The notes beneath the pieces were generated by a model that did not search any database, was not told the DNA's origin, and was given only the letters and a program-made list of their open reading frames with translations. A stretch of DNA of 64,000 nt from G958296245 sp963664035 (GTDB taxonomy: Bacteria; Chloroflexota; Dehalococcoidia; Lucifugimonadales; G958296245), in NCBI GenBank assembly GCA_963664035.2, contig OY760867.2, positions 930,001-994,000 on the forward strand, read 5' to 3'. Of the stretch, positions 8,847 to 17,076 are shown one piece after another; within the stretch, counting starts at the first letter, position 1, and each line of letters opens with the position of its first letter. Position numbers and translations under genes: made by a program.

Positions 8847-9925
8847 CCGTAGAAGGAGTCACGCCGCGAGGGGGCTGGTCGGGGGCCGGCGCCGCTAGGC
8901 CCGCCGCCGACTACGAGATCAGGACCGGCAGCGGCCTGCTCCGGGAGGCAAGTGCCGGATGGCCCAGCTACGCTGTCGTCACGACGCCGAGCGCCTACCG
9001 GGCGGCCAGGGACCGCCTGGCGCGACCTCCCGACGGCGCGGCCTACGCGCGGTGGCTCGACTGGGGACATCTGGACGAGCTCGACGAGGCGCTGCCCGAC
9101 TGCGATCTCGTCGTCGGCCTCGGCGGGGGCGTCGCGCTCGACGCCGCCAAGTACGTCGCCCTGAAGAAGGACCGCCCCATCGTCGTGGTGCCCACCGTCG
9201 TCTCCACCGGGGCGATCATCCACGGCTTCTTCGCGCGGTGGGAGGGGCGGAACATCATCGGCTCGGTGGAAGATTGGCCCTGGATCGACTTCGACGACAT
9301 CATCGTGGATCACGACGTGGTGCTCGATGCGCCTGCCCACCTGAACACGGCGGGCCTCGGCGACGTGCTCTGCGGCTACTCGGGCATCGCCGAGTGGCGG
9401 CGCAACGCCGCGGCCGGCCGCGGCCCCGCTTTCGACGATGAGGCCGCCGCGCCCACCCTTGCCAACTTCCGCAAGCTCGTGGCGGGATTCCCCGCGACCC
9501 TGACCGCCGACGGCGCCCTCACACCCGCCAGCATCGACCTGATCGTCACAGCCGTCCAGGAGCGCGACGGCCTCATGCTCCGGCACCCGGCGGCGCCCAT
9601 GGCCGACCACCCATTCGCCTTCGCCGTCGAGGAGGCGAACAGCGCGGGCTGGGTGCACGGCGAGCTGGTGGCGCTCGGCGCCCAGTGCGTGGTGTGGCTC
9701 TGCGAGGGGGAGTCGACGGCCTTCCCGTCCTGGCTCGACGCGTGCATGGTGCGGCGGCGGCCGGCCGAGATCGGCCTCACCGCGGCGCAGCTCCAGCGGG
9801 GCCTCTCGGCGCTCGCGGCCATCCTGTCCAGAGACGCCTCTCCCGGGGCGGCCGCGTCCGTGCTGGCTGCCGATCCCCTACGTGGGGCGGCCTTCGACGA
9901 GCTATGGCGCTACTTGCACGACTAA
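8843..9925 (+). CDS. Iron-containing alcohol dehydrogenase, glycerol-1-phosphate dehydrogenase-like
   Basis: A 360-residue dehydroquinate-synthase-like/Fe-ADH fold protein. The NAD-binding motif is VGLGGGVALDAAKYVA, followed by VVVPTVVSTGAI and metal-binding His/Asp positions around LNTAGLGDVL and GWVHGELVALG. Closest in style to sn-glycerol-1-phosphate or polyol dehydrogenases. It overlaps the previous gene by 4 bases and ends the operon. The downstream 243 bases carry the dnaA promoter. Confidence 0.85.
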   Translation: MTVEGVTPRGGWSGAGAARPAADYEIRTGSGLLREASAGWPSYAVVTTPSAYRAARDRLARPPDGAAYARWLDWGHLDELDEALPDCDLVVGLGGGVALDAAKYVALKKDRPIVVVPTVVSTGAIIHGFFARWEGRNIIGSVEDWPWIDFDDIIVDHDVVLDAPAHLNTAGLGDVLCGYSGIAEWRRNAAAGRGPAFDDEAAAPTLANFRKLVAGFPATLTADGALTPASIDLIVTAVQERDGLMLRHPAAPMADHPFAFAVEEANSAGWVHGELVALGAQCVVWLCEGESTAFPSWLDACMVRRRPAEIGLTAAQLQRGLSALAAILSRDASPGAAASVLAADPLRGAAFDELWRYLHD

Positions 9926-10061
9926 CCGCCGAATCATGAATTGTCGGTCAGTATCATGGACTCGGCAGCCTTGCGCCGCACGAGTCTGCGCCGCAGTATA
10001 CAGGCGTTCCCAGCCCGCGCGCCCTCCGTCCAAAAAGCCCCGAAATTCCCGGCCTGAAGGC

Positions 10062-10092
10062 TTGCCATCCCCAGCAAGAGCCATGCTAGAAT
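10062..10092 (+). promoter_or_regulatory. dnaA promoter (extended -10)
   Basis: TTGCCA at 10062-10067 and TAGAAT at 10087-10092 with an upstream TGC (extended -10, TGCTAGAAT). The 19-base spacer is long but tolerated with an extended -10. Initiation near 10099 would give a leader of about 70 bases before the dnaA TTG start. Confidence 0.5.
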
Positions 10093-10168
10093 CCGGTTCT
10101 GCCGGACCCGGCGCCTCAGCAACGCCCGTCCGCCGTCCGGCATGAGCCGAATCTTGGGAGGGTCACTC

Positions 10169-11578
10169 TTGATTGCCCACAATGCCCGCGACTCTTGGAA
10201 CGCCGTGCTCGGAGAGCTCCAGTTGGAGGTGACCCGGCCAAGCTACGAGACCTGGCTGAAGGACACCGTCGGACTCTCGCGCAACGGCGACGAGCTCGTC
10301 GTGGGCGTGACCACCCCCTTCATCGCCGAGATGCTGGAGGGCCGGATGTACTCCACCATCACCCGCGCGGCGCAGCGGGTCGTCGGCAGCGCTGCCGAGG
10401 TACGCTTCGAGATAGACTCCCCCGTGCCTGAGACCATCCCGCCCTCGCCGGCGGCAACCTCCCAGAACGGCGCCGGCCACCCGGCCCCGGGGCCCAGCGG
10501 TCCCCGGAGCCCTCTTGGGCGAGCGGCCCTGAACCCGAAGTTCACCTTCGGCTCCTTCGTCGTGGGCGACTCGAACGACCTCGCCCACGCGGCGGCCATC
10601 GCCGTGTCGGAGAATCCGGGGGCCAGCTACAATCCGCTCTTCCTCTACTCCAGCGTAGGACTTGGGAAGACCCATCTCCTCCACGCCATCGGCCACGCGG
10701 CCATCGATATGGGACTAAGGACCATCTACCAGACCACCGAGGAGTTCACGAACGAGTACATCACCGCGATCCGTGAAGCGCGGACCGACGACTTCCGTAC
10801 CAGCTACCGCTCCGCGGACCTGTTGCTCCTGGACGACATCCAGTTCATCATCGGCAAGGAGCAGACGCAGGAGGGCTTCTTCCACACCTTCAATTCCCTC
10901 CACATGTCCGGCCGCCAGATCGTCATAACCAGCGACCGTCCGGTGTCGGAGTTGACCCTGCTGGAGAACCGCGTCCGTTCCCGGCTCGAAGGCGGGCTGG
11001 TCGTCGACCTCCAGCCCCCCGGCCTGGAGACTCGCCTCGCCATCCTCAGGAAGAAGGCGGACGCCGGGGGGTTCGTCCTTCCATTCGAGGTTCTCAACGA
11101 GCTCGCGGAACGGTTCGACGAGAACGTCCGTGAGCTCGAAGGGGCGCTGAACCGGGTCACCGCCTATGCGCAGCTGACCAAGGAGGAGATCGACCTCGGC
11201 TTGGTCAAGAGGGTGGTCGCAGACATGCCCGTGCGGGCCCGGGGAAAGAAGCTGTCCGACGAGGATATCTTGAACGCCGTGTCAACTCACTTCTCCGTTG
11301 ACCCCGGCGTGCTCACCGGCCGCCAGCGGGACAAGCGGACCTCGCGCACTCGCCACGTCGCCATGTATCTCCTCCGGGAGGAAGCAAAACTCTCCCTCGG
11401 CGCCATCGGGGCAATCCTTGGCGGCAAGGGGCGGTCCACAGTGCTGCACGGCTACCACAGGATCAGCAGCAACCTCGAAAGCGATGCTCAGCTCAGGCAA
11501 GACATCACGGAGATTCGCAGCAACCTCAAGGGCGGCAACAGGTCCGGGAACGGAAGTTCCGACGCTGCCGTTCGATAA
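10169..11578 (+). CDS. dnaA: Chromosomal replication initiator DnaA
   Basis: Binds origin boxes and melts DNA with ATP. The 469-residue protein has domain I (WNAVLGELQLEVTRPSYETWLKDT), a Pro/Gly-rich linker at about 90-125, the AAA+ domain starting NPKFTFGSFVVG with Walker A GLGKTHL and Walker B LLLLDDIQF, and a domain IV ending in the DNA-binding signature TSRTRHVAMYLLREE and GGKGRSTVLHGYHRI. I prefer the TTG at 10169: GGGAGG lies 7 bases upstream, and it gives a normal N-terminus; ATG 10142 would add 9 residues and has no ribosome-binding site. The stop codon lies inside the first TTCGATAAC repeat of the candidate origin. obgE, not dnaN, follows. Confidence 0.97.
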   Translation: MIAHNARDSWNAVLGELQLEVTRPSYETWLKDTVGLSRNGDELVVGVTTPFIAEMLEGRMYSTITRAAQRVVGSAAEVRFEIDSPVPETIPPSPAATSQNGAGHPAPGPSGPRSPLGRAALNPKFTFGSFVVGDSNDLAHAAAIAVSENPGASYNPLFLYSSVGLGKTHLLHAIGHAAIDMGLRTIYQTTEEFTNEYITAIREARTDDFRTSYRSADLLLLDDIQFIIGKEQTQEGFFHTFNSLHMSGRQIVITSDRPVSELTLLENRVRSRLEGGLVVDLQPPGLETRLAILRKKADAGGFVLPFEVLNELAERFDENVRELEGALNRVTAYAQLTKEEIDLGLVKRVVADMPVRARGKKLSDEDILNAVSTHFSVDPGVLTGRQRDKRTSRTRHVAMYLLREEAKLSLGAIGAILGGKGRSTVLHGYHRISSNLESDAQLRQDITEIRSNLKGGNRSGNGSSDAAVR

Positions 11579-11786
11579 CCTCCCCTATTCCGTTCGATAA
11601 CCTGTGTTGGCGTTCGATAGACTACTCTCCACCAGGCGCGCCGCCAACTATTCCCCAATTATCGAACAGGCACAGCACTGCGTTGAACCAGGATGTCCAA
11701 CACCGGAATACGCTCACCATGCGCCAAACGCTGATTATGCAACATACCAAACACCTTACCGATGTTATGAATCTACTAGTCCTTGA
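11570..11786. other. oriC: Candidate chromosomal origin (oriC) with TTCGATAAC repeats
   Basis: Between dnaA and obgE lies a non-coding stretch that is visibly more AT-rich than its surroundings, especially 11694-11786. It holds GTTCGATAA-type 9-mers at 11570-11578, 11592-11600 and 11612-11619 (GTTCGATA then G) on the plus strand and inverted as TTATCGAAC at 11659-11667. The first three are spaced 22 and 20 bases, about two helical turns. TTATCGAAC shares its first five bases with the canonical DnaA box TTATCCACA, so these may be species-specific DnaA boxes, with the AT-richer DNA as the unwinding element. Canonical boxes were not seen. Confidence 0.55.
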
Positions 11787-11792
11787 CTTCCA

Positions 11793-13046
11793 GTGATTGA
11801 CTTAAGCTTAGTAACAGTCCAAGGTGGTCGGGGAGGAAACGGGATCGTCTCCGGCAGACGAGAGAAGTTCGTCAGCCGAGGAGGGCCTGACGGGGGAGAT
11901 GGTGGCCACGGCGGTAGCGTGAGCTTGGTGTGCTCCGCCGCGGAGACGACGTTGCACACCCTCCGGTATAGGAAGCGTATTGTGGCGGGCGACGGAGGAC
12001 ATGGAGGCGGCCGGAGGCGGCGCGGCAAGGACGGCTCCGACGTTGAGGCTCCCGTGCCCGCGGGGACCGAAGTGTGGGCGGGAGATGAGAAGGTGGGTGA
12101 CCTGCTGGCGCCCGGTGACAGGGTGGTGGTTGCCGAAGGCGGTCGAGGCGGACGGGGGAACGCCGGCTTTACGAGTGCGGTGAACCGGTTCCCGCTCCTC
12201 GCCGAGGAGGGCGACCCTGGGCAGCGTAGGGAGATCCGTCTGGAGCTCAAGCTGCTGGCTGACGTTGGCATAGTCGGCGCTCCCAACGCTGGCAAATCGA
12301 CCCTGCTGGCTCGTGTCAGCTCGGCGCGTCCCAGGATAGCCAGCTACCCCTTCAGCACCTTGGAACCCGTGCTGGGCGTCGTCGAGTGGAGGGAAGTGAG
12401 CTTCGTCATGGTGGACGTCCCCGGGCTGATCGAGGGAGCCCACGCGGGCGCGGGTCTGGGACACCAGTTCCTACGACACGCCGAGCGCACCAGGCTGCTG
12501 GTTCACCTGGTGGACGGCGCCGCCGACCGTCCTGTGGAGGCGTATGGGCAGGTGAGGGAGGAGATAAGGCAGTATGGCGGTGGGCTCGAGACGAAGCGCG
12601 AGATCGTCGCCGTGACGAAGATGGATCTGCCGGGAGCGGCAGCCAGAGTAGGCGAGTTGGAGCAGACATTGGCGGGGGGAGCCGGGGTAAAGGGAATATC
12701 CGCGGCAACCGGAGATGGGATTGACGAGCTTCTAGGAGAGGTGGCGGGAGTGCTGGCTGAGCTTCAAAGGGGTGCCCGGACGCAGGCCCCGGCCGTGGAG
12801 CCTCCCGTACTCAGGCCGCGTGGGTCCCGGCGCGGGCCGACGGTAGTGCGGCGGGGCCGCGCGTACCAGGTCCGGCATAGGCCGGCCGAGCGGCTCGCGG
12901 CGATGGTGGACCGGGAGGACGGCGCGGCAATGCTACAGCTGTTGGATCAGTTCAGGAGGCGCGGGGTAATTGCCGCCTTGGAGAACGCGGGCATACGCCC
13001 GGGCGACAAGGCCCGCGTCGGCGCGGTAGAGTGGGAGTGGGAGTAG
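11793..13046 (+). CDS. obgE: GTPase Obg/CgtA
   Basis: Essential ribosome-associated GTPase of 417 residues. The glycine-rich Obg domain (LVTVQGGRGGNGIVSGRREKF, GGPDGGDGGHGG) is followed by the G domain with G1 GAPNAGKST, G3 DVPGLIEGA, G4 TKMD, and a C-terminal OCT domain ending DKARVGAVEWEWE. The GTG at 11793 is the only start consistent with the family N-terminus and has no evident Shine-Dalgarno. A longer C-terminal OCT extension is present, as in many Gram-positive and Chloroflexota Obg proteins. nadD begins at the next base after its stop. Confidence 0.96.
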   Translation: MIDLSLVTVQGGRGGNGIVSGRREKFVSRGGPDGGDGGHGGSVSLVCSAAETTLHTLRYRKRIVAGDGGHGGGRRRRGKDGSDVEAPVPAGTEVWAGDEKVGDLLAPGDRVVVAEGGRGGRGNAGFTSAVNRFPLLAEEGDPGQRREIRLELKLLADVGIVGAPNAGKSTLLARVSSARPRIASYPFSTLEPVLGVVEWREVSFVMVDVPGLIEGAHAGAGLGHQFLRHAERTRLLVHLVDGAADRPVEAYGQVREEIRQYGGGLETKREIVAVTKMDLPGAAARVGELEQTLAGGAGVKGISAATGDGIDELLGEVAGVLAELQRGARTQAPAVEPPVLRPRGSRRGPTVVRRGRAYQVRHRPAERLAAMVDREDGAAMLQLLDQFRRRGVIAALENAGIRPGDKARVGAVEWEWE

Positions 13047-13631
13047 TTGCGGCTGGGCGTGTTCGGCGGTACCTTCGACCCCGTCCATGTGGGGCACCTC
13101 ATCGCCGCGGAGCAGGCCAGGGAGCAACTCTGCCTAGACAGGGTACTGTTCGTCACGGCCGGCCAGCCCTGGCTCAAGGCCCACTCCCCCGTGACGCCCG
13201 CGCGCCATCGGGCCAGGATGGTCGAGCTGGCGGTCCGCGGCAATCCCCACTTCGAGGCCTCCGCCATGGAGTTGGAGCGCGACGGGCCTACCTACACCGT
13301 CGACACGCTGGAGGAGGTCGCCGCCGGCTCCGACGCGGAGCTGTACCTGGTCGTGGGCGCGGACGCCGCCTCGGAGATCGACCGCTGGCACAGACCGCGC
13401 CGCGTGCTCCAGCTTGCGACGGTCGCCGTGCTCACGCGCCCGGGGGTGGCCGGCGGCATCCCGGCTTCCCTGGAGGGCGTCGGGCGGTGGGTGTCGGTGG
13501 AATGCCCGCCGATAGGGGTGAGCGCGACGGAGGTGCGCGCCCGCGTGGGGAGCGGGCGCTCGGTCCGGTACGTGGTAAGCGACGCCGTGAGGGAGTATAT
13601 TAACGAGCATGGACTCTACGCGGACGGGTGA
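13047..13631 (+). CDS. nadD: Nicotinate-nucleotide adenylyltransferase NadD
   Basis: Converts nicotinate mononucleotide to deamido-NAD in NAD synthesis. The 194-residue protein starts with LGVFGGTFDPVHVGHLIAAE, the nucleotidyltransferase T/HxGH signature, then GADAASEIDRWH and, near the C-terminus, IGVSATEVRARV, the ISxTxxR motif. The start is a TTG immediately after the obgE stop. The final 23 bases overlap pyrE in another frame, indicating a tight operon. Confidence 0.95.
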   Translation: MRLGVFGGTFDPVHVGHLIAAEQAREQLCLDRVLFVTAGQPWLKAHSPVTPARHRARMVELAVRGNPHFEASAMELERDGPTYTVDTLEEVAAGSDAELYLVVGADAASEIDRWHRPRRVLQLATVAVLTRPGVAGGIPASLEGVGRWVSVECPPIGVSATEVRARVGSGRSVRYVVSDAVREYINEHGLYADG

Positions 13632-14193
13632 CAGTGGGGAAGCGGTCCTGGGGCTGGCGACCGAGATAGGGGCGCTGGCGTTCGGCCGGTTCACCCTGAC
13701 GTCCGGGGGGACGAGCAGCTTCTACTTCGACGGAAAGCTGCTGACGCTCCACCCGGAGGGCAGCCGTCTCGTCGGGAGCGCCATGCTCCGGCTGGCGTTG
13801 GAGCGCGGCGCCGAGGCAATAGCCGGCCCAACGCTGGGCGCGGACCCCATAGTCGCCTCCGTAGCGGTGCTAAGCCAGATCGACGGCACGCCCGTAACCG
13901 CGGCGATAGTACGCCCCGAGGCGAAGGGCCACGGTCGCGGCCGGCTTATCGAGGGGCCCCCCCTGGAGGGCAAGAAGGTGGTCGTGGTCGACGACACGTG
14001 TACGACCGGGCGGAGCCTGCTCCACGCCATAGACGCGGTGGAGGCGGAGGGAGGCGAGGTCGTCGGCGTATTTTGCATCCTGGACCGGCATGACGGCGGC
14101 GGCGAGGCGATACGGGAGCGAGGATATGAGTTGACGGCGCTTCTGGAGGCCGACGAGGCCGGCGGCATCTCGCCGGCAGGCCGGGGAGCATAG
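13609..14193 (+). CDS. pyrE: Orotate phosphoribosyltransferase PyrE
   Basis: Joins orotate to PRPP to make OMP in pyrimidine synthesis. In its 194 residues, FGRFTLTSGGTSSFYFDGK is the orotate-binding start and VVVVDDTCTTGRSLLHAI is the PRPP-binding loop of type I phosphoribosyltransferases. Length is normal. The ATG lies inside the end of nadD. The downstream gene starts 23 bases later. Confidence 0.94.
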   Translation: MDSTRTGDSGEAVLGLATEIGALAFGRFTLTSGGTSSFYFDGKLLTLHPEGSRLVGSAMLRLALERGAEAIAGPTLGADPIVASVAVLSQIDGTPVTAAIVRPEAKGHGRGRLIEGPPLEGKKVVVVDDTCTTGRSLLHAIDAVEAEGGEVVGVFCILDRHDGGGEAIRERGYELTALLEADEAGGISPAGRGA

Positions 14194-14216
14194 AGACCCC
14201 TAGGGAGGAGTTCCAG

Positions 14217-15188
14217 ATGACAGAGTTGGAAGCCGAGTTTCATCAGGCGATGGTGGGCATTCACTCGGCCGCCGTAGAGATCGGCTACCGTCCCAACTAT
14301 TTCTTGCAGATGGTAACGGAGCGCGGCGGCTTGGGGACTGCGAGACGGTTGCTGAGGGCGCCTGAAGCTCAGTCAGGGCTGGCAAGGCTTTGGAAACTTG
14401 ATCGGCTTGACATTTCAATGGAAGCCTTCGTCCTACAGGAGAAATGGAAGGAGCTCTTCAGCGACGATGAGCGCCGGACCGCCAGGGAGCGGTTGGAAGC
14501 GTACGGCTACGACTTCCGGCTCCTTCAAGCGGGTGGACCCTCAATGAGGCTGGTCTTCGTGCGGCACGCCCAGACGCTCGCCAACACCGAGCGCAGGTTC
14601 CAGGGACAGGCGCCGCCCCCGGCCTTCGGCCTCTCTCCCGCCGGGTGGGAGCAGGCGGCGGCCTTGAGGCGGCGGTTCGAGTCCGAGGGGTTCGCGCCGA
14701 CGCACTTCTACTGTAGCCCGCTGCAACGCTGCCTGGACACGGCGTCCGCGCTAGCCGGGTTGTGGGACCTCGATCCCGTCCGGTGGGACGACCTGCAGGA
14801 GATAGACGTCGGCATAGTCCAGGGCCTGACCTGGGACGAGGCGAAGCGTAAGTACCCCGACGTCGACCTCGGCGAGATGAGCTCGGTCGACGTCCCCGGC
14901 GCAGAGTCGCTGCGGTCGCGCAGGCAGCGGGCCGAGCGCGTCGTGGAGAGGGCCTTGCGTGACCACGACGCCGACGCGACGGTGCTGATGGTCTCCCACG
15001 GCGGCATCCTGCGCCACATAGTCCCGGCCCTGCTCGGCGCGCCGAGGTCCTGGGCGATCGACATCGGCAACACCGCTGTCTTCGACTTCCGGGTGGACTC
15101 GGCGCGCTGGGACGAGGGCGGCGACGCCATGCTCAATCCCGAGCTGTGGCGCATCGAGCGCTTCAACGACACATCCCATCTGATATAA
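14217..15188 (+). CDS. Fusion: small helical domain plus histidine phosphatase (phosphoglycerate-mutase family)
   Basis: A 323-residue open frame with two distinct parts. Residues 1-105 (HQAMVGIHSAAVEIGYRPNY, LGTARRLLRAPEAQSGLARLW, LQEKWKELFSDDERRTARERLEAYGY) look like a small helical domain usually found as a separate protein of unknown role. Residues 110-323 begin MRLVFVRHAQTLANTERRFQG, the RHG phosphohistidine motif, with VSHGGILRHI carrying the second catalytic His. An internal ATG at 14544 is where a stand-alone phosphatase would begin, but it lacks a strong ribosome-binding site. GGAGGAG precedes 14217. The substrate is unknown. Confidence 0.82.
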   Translation: MTELEAEFHQAMVGIHSAAVEIGYRPNYFLQMVTERGGLGTARRLLRAPEAQSGLARLWKLDRLDISMEAFVLQEKWKELFSDDERRTARERLEAYGYDFRLLQAGGPSMRLVFVRHAQTLANTERRFQGQAPPPAFGLSPAGWEQAAALRRRFESEGFAPTHFYCSPLQRCLDTASALAGLWDLDPVRWDDLQEIDVGIVQGLTWDEAKRKYPDVDLGEMSSVDVPGAESLRSRRQRAERVVERALRDHDADATVLMVSHGGILRHIVPALLGAPRSWAIDIGNTAVFDFRVDSARWDEGGDAMLNPELWRIERFNDTSHLI

Positions 15189-15189
15189 T
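15162..15189 (+). promoter_or_regulatory. Sigma-A-type promoter for the aminotransferase pair
   Basis: TTCAAC at 15162-15167, a 16-base spacer and a consensus TATAAT at 15184-15189, overlapping the end of the phosphatase gene. Initiation near 15196 gives a leader of about 34 bases containing GGGAGGAAG before the ATG at 15230. Confidence 0.5.
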
Positions 15190-15229
15190 CCCGCGCACCG
15201 CAAGAGCTTGGTATCGGGAGGAAGTGGAG

Positions 15230-16138
15230 ATGGAAGAGTTCGTTGGCTACCACAACGGCAAGTGGCTCCCGGATAGCCAGATCCTGCCCGACCCGGCTGA
15301 CCGGGGGACACATCTCGGCGACAAGGTAACGGACGTGGAGCGGACGTTCAACGGCAAGAGCTTCCGCATGAGGGAGCACGTCCACCGGCTCTACAAGTCC
15401 CTCAAGTACGTGCGGATCGACCCCGGCCTGACCGAGGACGAGATGTACGAGATCAGCGAGGAGGGCATCCGCCGCAACGAGCACCTGCGCCCCGAAGGGC
15501 AGGACATGACCATCGTCCACGTCATCACCAGGGGCTCCGGCGGCCCGAGGGCGTATGCCGCGGGCCCGCCCAACGTGTACGTCAAGTACGGCCTCGCGGG
15601 CTACGACTTCGCGTCCTACTACGACAAGGGCATGCGCGGGGTGATCACCCGCACCCGCAGCTACGAGCCGGCTGCGCTCGACCCGAAGGTGAAGCACCTC
15701 AGCCGCCTCAACATGAGCCTCGCGGAAGTCGAGGCCAACGACCTGGACCCCGGCGCGTGGCCCATCCTGACCGACAAGGACGGCAACATAACCGAGGGCT
15801 CCGGCTACAACGTCTTCATCGTCACCGACGGCGTGATCAGGACGCCCACCGACACCGCCATCCTGGCCGGCATCTCTCGAGACATGGTGCTCGACCTGGC
15901 GAAGCAGCTAGACGTGCCCGCCTACGAGGAGGACCTGCAGCCCTACGACGTCTATACGGCGGACGAGTGCTTCTTCAGCAGCACGCCCTTCTCGATCCTG
16001 CCCGTCACCTACGTGGACCGGCGGCCCATCGGCGACGGCAAGCCCGGGCCCATGACCCACAACCTGCTGGCCGCCTGGAGCGAGGCCGTGGGCATAGACG
16101 TCGTCGACCAGGCGCTCAGGTTCGCGACCAACGTCTGA
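15230..16138 (+). CDS. Class IV PLP aminotransferase (branched-chain/D-amino-acid type), copy 1
   Basis: A 302-residue fold-type IV PLP enzyme. Landmarks are DRGTHLGDKVTDVERTFNGKSFRMREHVHRLYKSL near the N-terminus, VKHLSRLNMSLAEVEAND where the Lys is the expected PLP Schiff-base residue, and NITEGSGYNVFIVTDG, the class IV phosphate-binding signature. The start at 15230 has GGGAGGAAG about 8 bases upstream. Copy 2 follows after 17 bases and is exactly the same length. The amino donor and acceptor cannot be determined. Confidence 0.9.
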   Translation: MEEFVGYHNGKWLPDSQILPDPADRGTHLGDKVTDVERTFNGKSFRMREHVHRLYKSLKYVRIDPGLTEDEMYEISEEGIRRNEHLRPEGQDMTIVHVITRGSGGPRAYAAGPPNVYVKYGLAGYDFASYYDKGMRGVITRTRSYEPAALDPKVKHLSRLNMSLAEVEANDLDPGAWPILTDKDGNITEGSGYNVFIVTDGVIRTPTDTAILAGISRDMVLDLAKQLDVPAYEEDLQPYDVYTADECFFSSTPFSILPVTYVDRRPIGDGKPGPMTHNLLAAWSEAVGIDVVDQALRFATNV

Positions 16139-16155
16139 CGGACAGGGGGCATCCG

Positions 16156-17064
16156 ATGGGCGAGTACGTCTCTTACTTCAACGGCGAATGGGTCCCGGCG
16201 GGCGAGGTGAAGATCGATCCCCTCGACAGGGGCTTCCTCGTCGGCGACGTGGTCTTCGACGTGGAGCGCACCTTCGACGGCAGGAGCTTTCGCATGAGGG
16301 AGCACGTCGACCGGCTCTACAGGTCGCTCAAGTACGTCCGCATCGAGCCGGACATCACCGCCGACGAGATGTACGAGATCAGCGAGGAGGCGATCCGCCG
16401 CAACGAGCCGCTCCGCCCGCCCGGCGGCGACGTCAACATCCACCAGTTCGTTACGCGGGGCGTGGGCAGGTACGCGTGGGAAGCCGGCCCCCCTACCGTC
16501 TGCGTCAGGGTGACGCCCATCGTATTCGAGAAGTACGCCCACTACTACGGCCCGGGCGCTCACGCGGCCATAACCAGGGCGCGCAGCTACGAGCCGGAGG
16601 CGCTCGACCCCAAGGTCAAGCACTACAGCCGCATGAACTTCAACCTCGCCGAACTGGAGGCCAACGACCGCGATCCCGGCGCTTGGCCCATACTCCGGGA
16701 CGCCGCGGGGATGCTCACGGAGGGCTCCGGCTACAACGTCTTCATCGTCACCGACGGCGCGATCAGGACGCCCACCGACACGGCCATCCTCCAGGGGGTC
16801 TCCAGGGCGGCGGTCTTCGACCTCGCCGACCAGCTTGGCATCCCGCTGAGCGAGGAGGACCTACAGCCCTACGACGTGTACACCGCCGACGAGGCGTTCT
16901 TCGCCAGCACGAGCTTCTGCGTGCTGCCGGTAACGCGCGTGGACGGGCGCGGGATAGGCGACGGCAAGCCCGGCCCGGTCGTCAACCAGCTCCTGGCCGC
17001 TTGGAGCGAGTCCGTGGGCGTCGACATAGTGGGGCAGGCCCTCCAACAGACCGGGGCCGCCTAG
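16156..17064 (+). CDS. Class IV PLP aminotransferase, tandem copy 2
   Basis: Paralogue of the upstream gene: 302 residues and the same architecture. LDRGFLVGDVVFDVERTFDG, VKHYSRMNFNLAELEAND (Schiff-base Lys) and LTEGSGYNVFIVTDG line up almost residue for residue. The two have diverged mainly in the substrate-side segment (here PPTVCVRVTPIVFEKYAHYYGPG, upstream PPNVYVKYGLAGYDFASYYDKG). This suggests an old duplication with different substrate preference, or a heteromeric enzyme. The upstream open frame extension is a shadow; ATG 16156 follows an AGGGGGC site. Confidence 0.9.
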   Translation: MGEYVSYFNGEWVPAGEVKIDPLDRGFLVGDVVFDVERTFDGRSFRMREHVDRLYRSLKYVRIEPDITADEMYEISEEAIRRNEPLRPPGGDVNIHQFVTRGVGRYAWEAGPPTVCVRVTPIVFEKYAHYYGPGAHAAITRARSYEPEALDPKVKHYSRMNFNLAELEANDRDPGAWPILRDAAGMLTEGSGYNVFIVTDGAIRTPTDTAILQGVSRAAVFDLADQLGIPLSEEDLQPYDVYTADEAFFASTSFCVLPVTRVDGRGIGDGKPGPVVNQLLAAWSESVGVDIVGQALQQTGAA

Positions 17065-17076
17065 CGAGGCTAGACC

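Noticed and set aside
9926..10141. DnaA boxes upstream of dnaA
   Set aside because: No TTATCCACA-like or TTCGATAAC-like motif was found in this gap; it holds the promoter only.
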